DNA of 64,000 nucleotides from Bdellovibrio reynosensis (GTDB lineage: Bacteria > Bdellovibrionota > Bdellovibrionia > Bdellovibrionales > Bdellovibrionaceae). Made by a program: the position numbers and the translations under genes. The stretch spans positions 3,518,324 through 3,582,323 of the forward strand of contig NZ_CP093442.1 of assembly GCF_022814725.1 (NCBI RefSeq), written 5' to 3'. The notes beneath the pieces were generated by a model. It had not been told where the DNA came from and ran no database searches. It saw only the letters and a list, made by a program, of their open reading frames with translations. Shown piece after piece: positions 26,343-35,367 of the stretch. The first letter of the stretch is position 1. Each line of letters begins with the position of its first letter.

Positions 26343-27521
26343 ATGAAAACATTTTTAGCATCAATCACACTGGTGTTCTCTGTTACTGCCTTTTCACAAG
26401 AATATTATGGCGATCCGATTATTAGAAGCACCGTTCCCGGCGCTTTGGACATTTCTTATTCCACGGCTTGTGATAGTCGTAATCAAATCGCGACCATCTC
26501 TTTTGTCGGCGATATCCTTGTTCACAAAATGCTTTATGAAGCTGTCGCACGTGAAACAAAAAACTTTGCCCAGATCTGGAGAAAATCAGACAGCCTTATT
26601 CAAAAAGCTGATTTTTCAGTTGGCAATTTAGAGGGGCCCGCCGCTTTAGGGATTGATATGGATGGCAAAGACCGTGGTGACATTGGTTTTGTCTATGATG
26701 GCGAAGTTTATTCCGGAACGAACTTTAAATTTAATTATCATCCACGCATCTTATTTGACCTAAAAAATTCTGGTTACGATCTTTTGACTGTGGCTAACAA
26801 TCACACGTTGGATCGATACGCTATTGGTGTCGATCGCACCCACGAAGCGGCTCGTAAAATAAATCTGCCAATCGTGGGAACTCGCATGGCCCACGAACGA
26901 AATGCCCCTTTCCATCAGGTCGTGACAGTGAAAAACATGAAGATCGCTTTTCTTGGCTGCACGGAAATGACCAATGGGAAAGAAGATAAGAAAGACCAAG
27001 TTCTATTCTGCTATAAAAACCCAGATCGCATCTTAACTATCATTAAAGAATTGGCGCAGAATCCAAAGATCGATGCGATTATCGTATTGCCTCACTGGGG
27101 TTCGGAATACACGCACAACCCAGATAATAGTCAAAAAAACTTTGCTAAGAAATACTTAGAAGCGGGAGCGACAGCGGTTGTCGGTTCCCATCCCCACGTT
27201 TTGCAACCTTGGCAAAAATATGTGACTAGTGATGGTCGCGAAACTTTCATTATTTACTCTTTGGGAAATTTTGTAGCGGGGCAAGCCGGTCTTCCAAGAA
27301 AGACGGGGACGGTGGCTTATATGGGTTTATCTAAAGAAGGTTATCAAAAGGCTAAGATTGTTGGTGTCGCTTATACACCGACCTACCGTGACGGCACGGT
27401 GGTGTATCCCATCGGCTCTACCAATTCTAAAGAGATCCTGGCCCATACCGCAAAAATGTTTGGAACAAAATATCGCGTTGAGCCTGCAGGAAGTCTTCCG
27501 CAAGTCTTGTGCGCCAAGTAA
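26343..27521 (+). CDS. Exported CapA-family (PGA_cap) metallophosphatase-like protein
   Basis: A 392-residue protein with a signal peptide (about residues 1-18, ending TAFS). The PGA_cap calcineurin-like fold shows ISFVGDILVHKML, ADFSVGNLEGP, LLTVANNHTLDRYAIGV, VLPHWGSEYTHNP and GATAVVGSHPHVLQPWQ, with all metal-site His/Asp/Asn residues present. In Bacillus the family takes part in poly-gamma-glutamate capsule production or anchoring; no capB/capC genes lie here, so the substrate is unknown. It may act on a periplasmic polymer. Confidence 0.83.
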   Translation: MKTFLASITLVFSVTAFSQEYYGDPIIRSTVPGALDISYSTACDSRNQIATISFVGDILVHKMLYEAVARETKNFAQIWRKSDSLIQKADFSVGNLEGPAALGIDMDGKDRGDIGFVYDGEVYSGTNFKFNYHPRILFDLKNSGYDLLTVANNHTLDRYAIGVDRTHEAARKINLPIVGTRMAHERNAPFHQVVTVKNMKIAFLGCTEMTNGKEDKKDQVLFCYKNPDRILTIIKELAQNPKIDAIIVLPHWGSEYTHNPDNSQKNFAKKYLEAGATAVVGSHPHVLQPWQKYVTSDGRETFIIYSLGNFVAGQAGLPRKTGTVAYMGLSKEGYQKAKIVGVAYTPTYRDGTVVYPIGSTNSKEILAHTAKMFGTKYRVEPAGSLPQVLCAK

Positions 27522-27556
27522 TTGCCACGTCAAAGCGACACTGCTAGGCTGCAAGC

Positions 27557-28057
27557 ATGTCGCAAAAGTCTGATTATCCAATGACCATGGCCGTGCGTGA
27601 GCTTGAGAATCAAAAAGTCTCTTTTGCTGCGCATGTGTTTACTTACCAAGAAAAAGGCGGAACGGCCCATTCTTCTAAAGAGTTGGGCGTCAATGAACAC
27701 GCTGTTATTAAAACGCTCATCATGGAAACAGATGATAAATCTCCGATCGTGATTTTAATGCATGGGAATTTACAGGTTTCAACCAAGCAGCTAGCGCGGG
27801 ACTTGGGCGTGAAATCGATTTCACCGTGCAAGCCTGAGGTTGCCGATAAGCACACGGGTTACCAAGTGGGTGGAACTTCGCCGTTTGGGACGAAAAGAAA
27901 AATGCCAGTTTATATGGAAAAGACCATTCTTGATTTGGATTTGATCTATATAAATGGGGGTAAACGCGGCTTTCTTGTTTCAATGAAACCTCAGGAAATC
28001 GTACGAGTTTTAAACCCCAAGCTTGTCCAAGTGGGCCTCGTCAGTAACAAGGTCTAG
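27557..28057 (+). CDS. ybaK: YbaK/EbsC-family aminoacyl-tRNA deacylase
   Basis: A 166-residue cytosolic protein of the YbaK/EbsC editing fold. Recognisable segments are HSSKELGVNEHAVIKTLIM (catalytic-lysine region), VSTKQLARDLGVKSI, GYQVGGTSPFGTKRKMPVY and INGGKRGFLVSM. YbaK hydrolyses Cys-tRNA(Pro) made by mistake by prolyl-tRNA synthetase. Length is standard. It starts at an ATG shortly after the CapA-like gene. Confidence 0.88.
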   Translation: MSQKSDYPMTMAVRELENQKVSFAAHVFTYQEKGGTAHSSKELGVNEHAVIKTLIMETDDKSPIVILMHGNLQVSTKQLARDLGVKSISPCKPEVADKHTGYQVGGTSPFGTKRKMPVYMEKTILDLDLIYINGGKRGFLVSMKPQEIVRVLNPKLVQVGLVSNKV

Positions 28058-28143
28058 CGGAAAGTTAAGAATCGGCTCTGACCATCGTCCAAAACACTAA
28101 ACATAAGATACAAATCCCCGAATGAAATGCCGAATAAATACTT

Positions 28144-30642
28144 ATGAATTCGGCATCCTTATTTAAAAACCTAGTGTCACGTTTCGGGGCAGAGGTCGCG
28201 TTGATCGTGGCCATTGCTTTAGGTTTTTATATTTTTAAAGATCCAGGAAGAATTGCTTCGCGGGTTGAATCCGAAAACTTCAAACGCATCACTGCCGCTG
28301 TTGCAAATATCAAAAAGACTGTGAATGATGCAAGCGTTGCTGAAAAAGCTTTTCTAAAAAGTAAACAGGAACGTGATCTTCAGGAATACAATAAGCAAGT
28401 TCAAAACCTGAATTTACAGATGGGCCAGTTAAACAAACTTGCTGCCTACGATACAACCTACGCAAATCAAATCACTCAGTTGAACCATTTGCTAAAAGCG
28501 CATTTTGATTCTGTGAACCAGGCTTTAATGCAAAGACAGCAGGGCGTGGTAGTTAAATCTAGAAATCCGGCTCAAGAAGATCAGTTGGCTAAAGCCTTTT
28601 ATGATTTCAAAACTGTTCCTGCTGCTGCGAAAGTTTCTTTTGAGCTGATCCTTGGACTAAGCATAGCGTTAGCGCTGTTAGTAGCATTCAGTCGCTACTG
28701 GCAAGGTCAGTACTTACGAGCGCAAAGAAAAAAATCCTACAACTTACAAAACCGTTCGATCCTTCTAGATACGATTTTAAATAGCATGGGTGAAGCATTG
28801 ATCGTGATCGACAAAGACGGATTTTTCACTCACTACAATGCAGCTGCCCAGCGAATCATCGGTACCAAAATTAAAGAAGTTGCCGCTGATATCACGATTC
28901 AACAACTGGGCTTTTTCAACATGCAAAATGGTGAGGCCTATAGCAAATCCACTTTGCCATTGATTCGAGCTTTGCGTGGGGAAGAAGTCGAAGACCTAGA
29001 AATCTTCGTACAAAACGAAACCCATCCCGAAGGTGTCTATATCACTTTAAGCAGTCGCAGTATCGGCGATATTGATGGCGGTATTTCTGGGACCTTGGTG
29101 GTCTTTAAAGACATCACTCGCCGTAAGATGATCGAACAAGAGTGGATTAAAGCTAGGGAAGCCGCCTTAGAAGCCTCGGTTAAAAAGTCGGACTTCCTAG
29201 CGGCCATGAGCCACGAGATCAGAACGCCTATGAACGGCGTTATTGGTATGACAACTTTGTTAGCTGATACTCGTCTAGATGATGAACAAAAAGAATATGT
29301 TGGAACGGTCAAACGTTCTGCTGAATCTTTATTGATGCTGATTAATGATATTTTGGATTATTCAAAAATCGAAGCAGGTAAGATCGTTTTAGATCCCCAG
29401 CCTTTTGATTTAAAGTTCCTTACCCAAGATGTGATTGAGATTTTCAAAGCGACGGTGGCTGAAAAAAATGTCGGTCTTCGTCTGAATTTTGACATCGGTG
29501 AAAAACCATTCGTGGTCGGTGATTCAGGACGTCTGCGCCAAATACTTGTGAACTTGATTGGTAATGCCGTGAAGTTTACCGAAAAAGGCACTGTATCCTT
29601 AGACGTATCGTGCCTACAAAAATCCAGCAAGGAATTGTTGCTTAAGTTTGAAATCAAAGATACCGGTCCTGGTTTAAAAGAAGAAGAGCGCAGAAACCTG
29701 TTCCAAAAATATTTCCAAACAAAAACGGGAATGAAATTTGGTGGCACAGGTTTAGGCTTATCTATTTCCAAACAGCTTGTCGATCTAATGCAGGGTGAAA
29801 TCGGTGTAGAAAGTGTTGTAGGCCTAGGCTCTACTTTCTGGTTTACAATTTCTGTTCCCGTTGCTGAAGGCCAAGCATTAACACCAGTGAAAGAATCTAA
29901 GTTCGCTGAAGTCTTTTCTGGAACTGTCCTTTTAGTTGAAGATCAGATCGTGAACCAAAGGGTGGCAGTAAGTTACTTAAAAAAATTGGGTCTAAATGTG
30001 GAAGTGGCTAACAACGGTCTTGTTGCCGTTGAAAAATATCAAAGCAAAAATTTTGATCTGATTTTTATGGATTGTCAGATGCCGATTTTAGATGGCTTTG
30101 AAGCGACCAAAAAAATCAGAGCTATGGAAAAAGCCGGTGGCAAAAGAACACCTATCGTCGCACTAACGGCTGATTCGACTCAAAACGACAGCAAGAACTA
30201 TCAGTCGTCCGGGATGGATGCTTGTTTAACCAAACCTTTGGAACTTAATGAGCTGATGGCGTGTTTAACTCAGTGGATGCCTGCTAATAGCGGATTGCTA
30301 TTAGACACGGCAATGTTGGGGAAGCTTGAAAAGCTGATGGTGAATGACCAAAGTTTGATTGAAGCCCTTATTGAAGATTTAGAATCTTCAGCGCCGCAGT
30401 TGATTGAAGCGATGAGAGAAGCCTTTAACGAAATCAACCTTCAAGGAATCTCTGAAGCAGCCCATGCCTTAAAATCTGCCAGCGCGACCCTAGGTGCAAA
30501 AAAACTGTCAGAACTTTGCGCCAAGGTAGAATCAATCAACGATATTAGCGGAGTTGATGTTTTAATTACTGAAATTGAAAAACAATTTACCGCAAGCCTG
30601 CAAGAGTTGAAACTATATAAAACCCGCAAACAAGTGGCGTAA
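28144..30642 (+). CDS. PAS-containing hybrid histidine kinase with REC and HPt domains
   Basis: An 832-residue membrane sensor of the tripartite phosphorelay type. Two helices (about residues 16-32 and 163-184) enclose a coiled periplasmic sensor. A PAS domain follows (about 205-325), then HisKA ([13 protein letters not shown]), HATPase_c ([13 protein letters not shown]), REC (LLVEDQIVNQR; Asp in IFMDCQMPILDG) and a C-terminal HPt domain (SEAAHALKSASATLGAKKL). It is followed after 10 bases by a REC-PilZ regulator that is its likely final phosphoacceptor. The signal is unknown. Confidence 0.9.
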   Translation: MNSASLFKNLVSRFGAEVALIVAIALGFYIFKDPGRIASRVESENFKRITAAVANIKKTVNDASVAEKAFLKSKQERDLQEYNKQVQNLNLQMGQLNKLAAYDTTYANQITQLNHLLKAHFDSVNQALMQRQQGVVVKSRNPAQEDQLAKAFYDFKTVPAAAKVSFELILGLSIALALLVAFSRYWQGQYLRAQRKKSYNLQNRSILLDTILNSMGEALIVIDKDGFFTHYNAAAQRIIGTKIKEVAADITIQQLGFFNMQNGEAYSKSTLPLIRALRGEEVEDLEIFVQNETHPEGVYITLSSRSIGDIDGGISGTLVVFKDITRRKMIEQEWIKAREAALEASVKKSDFLAAMSHEIRTPMNGVIGMTTLLADTRLDDEQKEYVGTVKRSAESLLMLINDILDYSKIEAGKIVLDPQPFDLKFLTQDVIEIFKATVAEKNVGLRLNFDIGEKPFVVGDSGRLRQILVNLIGNAVKFTEKGTVSLDVSCLQKSSKELLLKFEIKDTGPGLKEEERRNLFQKYFQTKTGMKFGGTGLGLSISKQLVDLMQGEIGVESVVGLGSTFWFTISVPVAEGQALTPVKESKFAEVFSGTVLLVEDQIVNQRVAVSYLKKLGLNVEVANNGLVAVEKYQSKNFDLIFMDCQMPILDGFEATKKIRAMEKAGGKRTPIVALTADSTQNDSKNYQSSGMDACLTKPLELNELMACLTQWMPANSGLLLDTAMLGKLEKLMVNDQSLIEALIEDLESSAPQLIEAMREAFNEINLQGISEAAHALKSASATLGAKKLSELCAKVESINDISGVDVLITEIEKQFTASLQELKLYKTRKQVA

Positions 30643-30652
30643 GTGGCAATAT

Positions 30653-31339
30653 ATGGCTAAGATCCTCATCGTCGATGACCAAAAAAGTGTGCTGATGACT
30701 TTAGAAGCCCTACTTACCCAAGAAGGTCATTCGGTCGTGGCGTGTTCGAATGCGGTGGATGCCACACGGGTATTAGCAACTGAAAAAGTGGATTTAGTCA
30801 TCACGGACGCCATCATGCCCGGGGGCAGTGATGGATATTCGTTGACTCGCACCATTCGCAAGCAACCTGCTTTACAAAAACTTCCAGTTATTCTGCTAAC
30901 TGGTAAACGTGAAAAAAGCGATATCGAAAAAGGGATTGAATCCGGTGTCAGTGATTACGTGGTGAAACCCTTAGACCCGGAACTATTATCCGCAAAAATA
31001 AAAAACTTACTTGTCACGAAACCGGAAGATTCAGTGCAATTTGCCTCAACCGCCGTTTCCATCAAGGCAGAATGGGAAAGTAAAACAGAAATCACTTCTG
31101 TTTCAGAATTAGGATTGCAATTAAATTCCAACTTCCCCATGCCGGTGGGGAAAATCCTGAAAATTAAAAGCACAGTCTTTGATGATATTGGAATTCCGTC
31201 TTTGCCGCTAAGAATTGATTCTTGCGAAGAAGGGGGAGGGAGCGAACCCACATATAAAATCCAAGCGCAGTTTGTGGGATTAACCGAAAAAGAACTTTCT
31301 CCTTTACGGCTGTGGATTCGCTCTAAGCAAAAATTTTAG
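30653..31339 (+). CDS. Response regulator: REC domain fused to a PilZ-like domain
   Basis: A 228-residue cytosolic protein. The receiver domain (about 1-120) is complete: acidic pocket ILIVDDQ, phosphoacceptor Asp in LVITDAIMPGG, Thr in VILLTGKRE, Lys in YVVKPLDPE. The C-terminal 100 residues look like a PilZ beta barrel (AEWESKTEITSVSELGLQL), but the RxxxR motif is not evident, so c-di-GMP binding is uncertain. It is co-transcribed with the hybrid kinase upstream, implying a phosphorelay with a PilZ-type output. The gene end overlaps the convergent gene by 4 bases. Confidence 0.8.
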   Translation: MAKILIVDDQKSVLMTLEALLTQEGHSVVACSNAVDATRVLATEKVDLVITDAIMPGGSDGYSLTRTIRKQPALQKLPVILLTGKREKSDIEKGIESGVSDYVVKPLDPELLSAKIKNLLVTKPEDSVQFASTAVSIKAEWESKTEITSVSELGLQLNSNFPMPVGKILKIKSTVFDDIGIPSLPLRIDSCEEGGGSEPTYKIQAQFVGLTEKELSPLRLWIRSKQKF

Positions 31340-31791
31340 TTCTCAAAGTCTTCTGGTGATAAAGGCATATTCATAATTTCAAAATTCGTAGCCTTGCGGA
31401 AACGTTCTTTCATCAAATAGTTTTGACGATTGCTATTGTCGGTAAAACGATTGAAGTGTTCTAAGTCAATCCGCTGACGGCTGACCAACGTTAATTTTGC
31501 ATCAATTTCTTTAAAATCTAAAGTGTAGTGGGCGGTGCCTTGGCGGTGATCGGCATCTTCAACGCTTTTTCCATAGGTGTATAAGGGCGCTAGGCCGATA
31601 TCACAAGCACTTGGCGTGCAAGCTCCGAACATACGCATTTTCATGTTCGGTGAAACGACGATGCGAACAACTCCACGACTGTGGGGGTTGACGTTGATCC
31701 AAGTTCCTACGAAATCAGAGGGGGCCGCTTCTGCTAGGGACAAAAAGCTAACGCAGAAAAGACATAAGATAAACGCACGTAAGCACTTCAT
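31336..31791 (-). CDS. Small secreted protein, unknown
   Basis: A 151-residue exported protein with a signal peptide (about residues 1-22, ending LAEAA). The mature part starts FVGTWINVNPHSRGVVRI, like a small lipocalin-type or DUF2147-like barrel, and contains one Cys pair (FGACTPSACD). I do not recognise the family with confidence. Its 3' end overlaps the REC-PilZ gene on the other strand by 4 bases. Confidence 0.65.
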   Translation of the reverse strand: MKCLRAFILCLFCVSFLSLAEAAPSDFVGTWINVNPHSRGVVRIVVSPNMKMRMFGACTPSACDIGLAPLYTYGKSVEDADHRQGTAHYTLDFKEIDAKLTLVSRQRIDLEHFNRFTDNSNRQNYLMKERFRKATNFEIMNMPLSPEDFEN

Positions 31792-31949
31792 AGTTCACTC
31801 CTGGTTCATAGCGAATTTAAGAATATTTAAGATGGAATCTGAAAATATAGAGTCTCTGGATGAGTCGCAATTTTTATTTTAACAGCGGATTTTCAGAATG
31901 TAATAAAAGATCTTTCGGTACCAAAATTCTTTGCAAAAGAAAACATGTC

Positions 31950-31978
31950 TTTACACACAACATTGCTCGTAATTAGAT
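31950..31978 (+). promoter_or_regulatory. Predicted sigma-70-type promoter for the GAF kinase
   Basis: TTTACA (31950-31955) and TTAGAT (31973-31978) are separated by 17 bases, about 50 bases before the start codon of the gene at 32026. The -10 match is only moderate. Confidence 0.35.
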
Positions 31979-32025
31979 CTAATAAACCGTAAGATGTATA
32001 GTGGGATACCAAGGAGCGCTTTGTT

Positions 32026-33663
32026 ATGTATGACGGCAGTATTAAAAAACTGGTTCAAGTCATTCAAGACCTATCAGCGGTACGCACTCTTGATGAGGTC
32101 ATGGCGATTGTTCGCACAGCTGCAAGGGATTTTGCGCAAGCTGACGGCGCCACTTTCGTTCTGCGTGATAATGACATGTGTTTTTATGCTGATGAAGACG
32201 CCATCGCTCCGCTGTGGAAGGGCCAACGCTTTCCTATGATCAACTGTATCAGCGGTTGGTCGATGCTCAATAAACAAGCGGTGATCATCGAAGATATTTA
32301 TAAAGATCCGCGTATTCCCCATGATGCTTATCGTCCGACCTTCGTAAAAAGTTTGGCGATCACGCCTATTAGAAAAGAATCGCCGATCGGAGTTATTGGT
32401 ACTTATTGGAAAGATCAACGAAAACCAAGTGCAGAACAGTTAGAGCTTTTACAAGCTTTAGCGGACTCGGTATCAGTAGCTCTTGAAAATCTTAATCTGT
32501 ATTCATCTTTGCAATCTCGGATTGAAGATCTTAAGACGGCAAATCGTGCGAAAGATGAATTTTTAATGACGGTTTCCCATGAGCTGCGTACGCCATTGAA
32601 TGCGATTTTAGGTTGGTCTGAAATTTTATTAGAAGCAAATAGCGATCCTGCTGAAAACAAACTAGGACTAGAAACAATTGAACGAAACGCAAAAAACCAA
32701 ATGCGCATCGTAGAAGACTTGCTTGATTCATCAAGAATTGTTTCAGGGAATTTCCACTTAGAAAAAGTTCCGGTCGATATCGTTAAAATAGTTAAAGAAG
32801 TGATCAATGATATTTCGGTGCAAGCGCAACGTAAAAAACTTTCGATCGTCTTTAATAGTGAAATTGATTGTGCCTTGGTCTTTGCGGATCCAGAAAGAAT
32901 AAAACAAGTTGTTAATAATATTTTGGTGAATGGAATCAAATTTTCACCACCGCAAAATATCATCATAGTTGATATTTCAGTTAAAGGTCCTACCCTAAAA
33001 ATCAGTTGCAAAGATTTTGGCGAGGGCATTGAAGCCGAACTCATACCTTTGATATTTGATCGTTTCCGTCAGGCTGACAGTTCTTTGACCAGAAAATATG
33101 GGGGGCTAGGTTTGGGATTGTCCATAGCCCGGTATTTGTCAGAAGCCCACAAGGGTAATTTGCAGGTGGAAAGCCCGGGTAAAGGTTTAGGCAGCACATT
33201 CATCATCTCATTACCACTTTTAGAGGCAACCACCACGCAGGTTGATGGCGTTACTAAAGCTTTGTCATCTAGCCCAGCAAAACCGTTGGCGGGTACAAAT
33301 ATTTTAGTGATTGATGATGATGAAGATTGTCTAACAGTGGTGGCGACGGCGCTAAGAATGCATGGCGCTGATGTGCAATGCGCGGATTCGGTTCAAGGCG
33401 CCTTAAACTTACCCCAAGAATATAAGCCACAAATGATCGTGTGTGACTTAAGCATGCCCGATGAAGATGGTTTTTCTTTCGTGGATAAAATTAGACACGG
33501 GAAGACCCGCTTTGAATCTAAAATTCCAATGATGGCTCTTTCTGCCTTTGCTGATAAGGGCAATGAAAAGAAAGCTCTTCACCAAGGATTCAATTTGTTC
33601 GTGGGAAAGCCTGTGGGGGTAACTCAATTAGTGAAATCACTTCTCAATCTTAAAAGTGTCTAA
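32026..33663 (+). CDS. Cytosolic GAF-domain hybrid histidine kinase with REC
   Basis: A 545-residue soluble kinase without membrane helices. An N-terminal GAF domain (about 5-170, ISGWSMLNKQAVIIEDIY) is followed by HisKA (TVSHELRTPLNAILGW), HATPase_c (YGGLGLGLSIARYL) and a C-terminal REC domain (VIDDDEDCLTV; Asp in MIVCDLSMPDEDG). GAF domains sense small molecules or redox state, and this arrangement is common in environmental bacteria. AAGGAG precedes the ATG. No regulator gene follows, so the output partner is elsewhere. Confidence 0.88.
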   Translation: MYDGSIKKLVQVIQDLSAVRTLDEVMAIVRTAARDFAQADGATFVLRDNDMCFYADEDAIAPLWKGQRFPMINCISGWSMLNKQAVIIEDIYKDPRIPHDAYRPTFVKSLAITPIRKESPIGVIGTYWKDQRKPSAEQLELLQALADSVSVALENLNLYSSLQSRIEDLKTANRAKDEFLMTVSHELRTPLNAILGWSEILLEANSDPAENKLGLETIERNAKNQMRIVEDLLDSSRIVSGNFHLEKVPVDIVKIVKEVINDISVQAQRKKLSIVFNSEIDCALVFADPERIKQVVNNILVNGIKFSPPQNIIIVDISVKGPTLKISCKDFGEGIEAELIPLIFDRFRQADSSLTRKYGGLGLGLSIARYLSEAHKGNLQVESPGKGLGSTFIISLPLLEATTTQVDGVTKALSSSPAKPLAGTNILVIDDDEDCLTVVATALRMHGADVQCADSVQGALNLPQEYKPQMIVCDLSMPDEDGFSFVDKIRHGKTRFESKIPMMALSAFADKGNEKKALHQGFNLFVGKPVGVTQLVKSLLNLKSV

Positions 33664-33724
33664 AATAATAAAAGAGACCGCACCGTTGGTACGATCCCTT
33701 TCGCAAAATTGAAAAGCAATCAAT

Positions 33725-35134
33725 TTACTGACAGATCTTCAATGACTTCACCATTGAGGTGATTGCAGAAATCTGTTGGTAACGGCCCCCAGGCTTAATC
33801 ACAGCCCAGTATGTACCGCTAGAAACCTTGATGGCTCTTTTGTTTTTAACTTGTAAAGCCATAATCCCAACGCCGCAGTGAAGATTGATGTAAGGATCTA
33901 AGATTGTTTTCTTAGGATCTTTTGCAGCAAGATATTTATCTTTGCTCCAGTCAAACTTACAGAACGGGGCCCACTGGATATCTTGATAAGAAAGTTGCAA
34001 CAAACCTTCAGAGTACACTGGCTTTTTTGTTACCGGATCTGTTCCCATGGTTGTTTCATGCATTCTTGAAACCGGGCTGTAAGCACTTTCATACTTAGCC
34101 ATGGCTACGAAAAGCTGCGCCCACACATTTGCTTTTTGATTGTTATCCAATGTGTTGTAACGAGGGCAGAAGTCTCTCATATCATTGGCACCGTTCAATA
34201 ATGACGGCCAGCTTTCAAGGATGTCCTTCATCAAGAACTCAGACCATTTTGTGCGTTCCGGATAATTTGGTGATTCCCAAGCTAAAGGCAGCATCTTGTA
34301 AGATGTGTCTGGCGGAGTTGTTGGAGTACTTGGTACAGAAGGAACCGAAGGCTCTGATGGTTGAACCTCAGGACGCTTCGTTCCACCTTTATCAAGAACG
34401 GCGTAAACTAAGCTTCCGCCTTTAAGGAACTTAACAACGGCATCACGATTCGAGTTTGATACCGCGGGACAACCCCAGCTGCGACCTTGAATCACGTTTT
34501 CTTCTCTAACATAGGAAGCACCGTGGATCACAATCGCTCTTGAGCGCGCACGTGAATTCGTAGATGAAAGACCGTCCATTCGAAGTGAAAGACCGTTTGA
34601 GCCATAATATGATTCAGCTGCTTTGTAAAAGCCCAATGAAGAAGCATTAGAACCAGACACGTTACTGAACTTTTCTGCGTAACCATCGTGATCAGAATCG
34701 GAACCTTTTCCATGGGACGTACGGATAGCCCAGACGCTTCCTGTTTTCATGTTGATAATGAAGAAGCGTTTGTTTTTTGAACTTTCTGCAAAGTTGATGA
34801 CCGATACATAGTCTTGATTGGTGAACTTAGATTTATTTTCGTGAAAGTAAACCAAGGCATCGGACAAAGCTTTATAAGGCACGATGTGCGTAGGATCTAC
34901 GTAATCGTAGTTTTTAAGAATAGCCTCTCTTTGGTTTTCTGGAACCGTGTGAACCGGAGCTACTGGTGTAGTAGATGTATCGTTATCCGGAGCTGCTGCG
35001 GGCTCATCAGTGAGTTCATCGGGAAGACGTACTTCATCGGCTCCGGCGCAAGCACCTAGAGTCAAAAATGAAGCTATAAGAAGCGCGGTACTAAAACGTG
35101 AGAATAATGTGCTTTTATTTTTTTCAATTTGCAT
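33725..35134 (-). CDS. Lipoprotein fusing an L,D-transpeptidase (YkuD_2) and a transglycosylase-like domain
   Basis: A 469-residue lipoprotein (lipobox LGAC, Cys29). Residues about 70-245 are a YkuD_2 (murein L,D-transpeptidase) domain with the catalytic His204 (IHGASYV) and Cys222 (SWGCPAV). A Pro/Ser/Thr linker (about 255-278) leads to a C-terminal lysozyme-fold region resembling lytic transglycosylases: MAKYESAYSP (candidate Glu349), then SEGLLQLS. The protein could both cut glycan strands and form or exchange peptide bonds. Prey-wall and self-wall remodelling by L,D-transpeptidases is known in B. bacteriovorus. A paralogue without the second domain lies at 54246. GGAGGA precedes the ATG. 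Confidence 0.82.
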   Translation of the reverse strand: MQIEKNKSTLFSRFSTALLIASFLTLGACAGADEVRLPDELTDEPAAAPDNDTSTTPVAPVHTVPENQREAILKNYDYVDPTHIVPYKALSDALVYFHENKSKFTNQDYVSVINFAESSKNKRFFIINMKTGSVWAIRTSHGKGSDSDHDGYAEKFSNVSGSNASSLGFYKAAESYYGSNGLSLRMDGLSSTNSRARSRAIVIHGASYVREENVIQGRSWGCPAVSNSNRDAVVKFLKGGSLVYAVLDKGGTKRPEVQPSEPSVPSVPSTPTTPPDTSYKMLPLAWESPNYPERTKWSEFLMKDILESWPSLLNGANDMRDFCPRYNTLDNNQKANVWAQLFVAMAKYESAYSPVSRMHETTMGTDPVTKKPVYSEGLLQLSYQDIQWAPFCKFDWSKDKYLAAKDPKKTILDPYINLHCGVGIMALQVKNKRAIKVSSGTYWAVIKPGGRYQQISAITSMVKSLKICQ

Positions 35135-35307
35135 TATTCCTCCATAGAAATTTGTGCGTTAACAAACTCTAATGGAAGAAAATTTCACCTCGCGATTTTT
35201 TCATTACGGATAAGCCAAAAATAAGACTAAGTGCGGATGTTATAAGAGGAGAATTCAATTTTTTTAGAACAAAGGACCAGTGATAAATTGGAACTGTCCG
35301 GAGGTAT

Positions 35308-35343
35308 AAAAAAAGCCAGGAAGAAAATTTCTTACCTGGCTTT
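35308..35343 (-). terminator. Intrinsic terminator ending the glycan / RGG operon
   Basis: On the minus strand a 9-bp stem (AAAGCCAGG / CCTGGCTTT) is followed by a run of T. It lies 25 bases after the stop codon of the RGG-repeat protein gene. Confidence 0.9.
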
Positions 35344-35367
35344 AAAGATTTGTTGCGATGATTTCAA

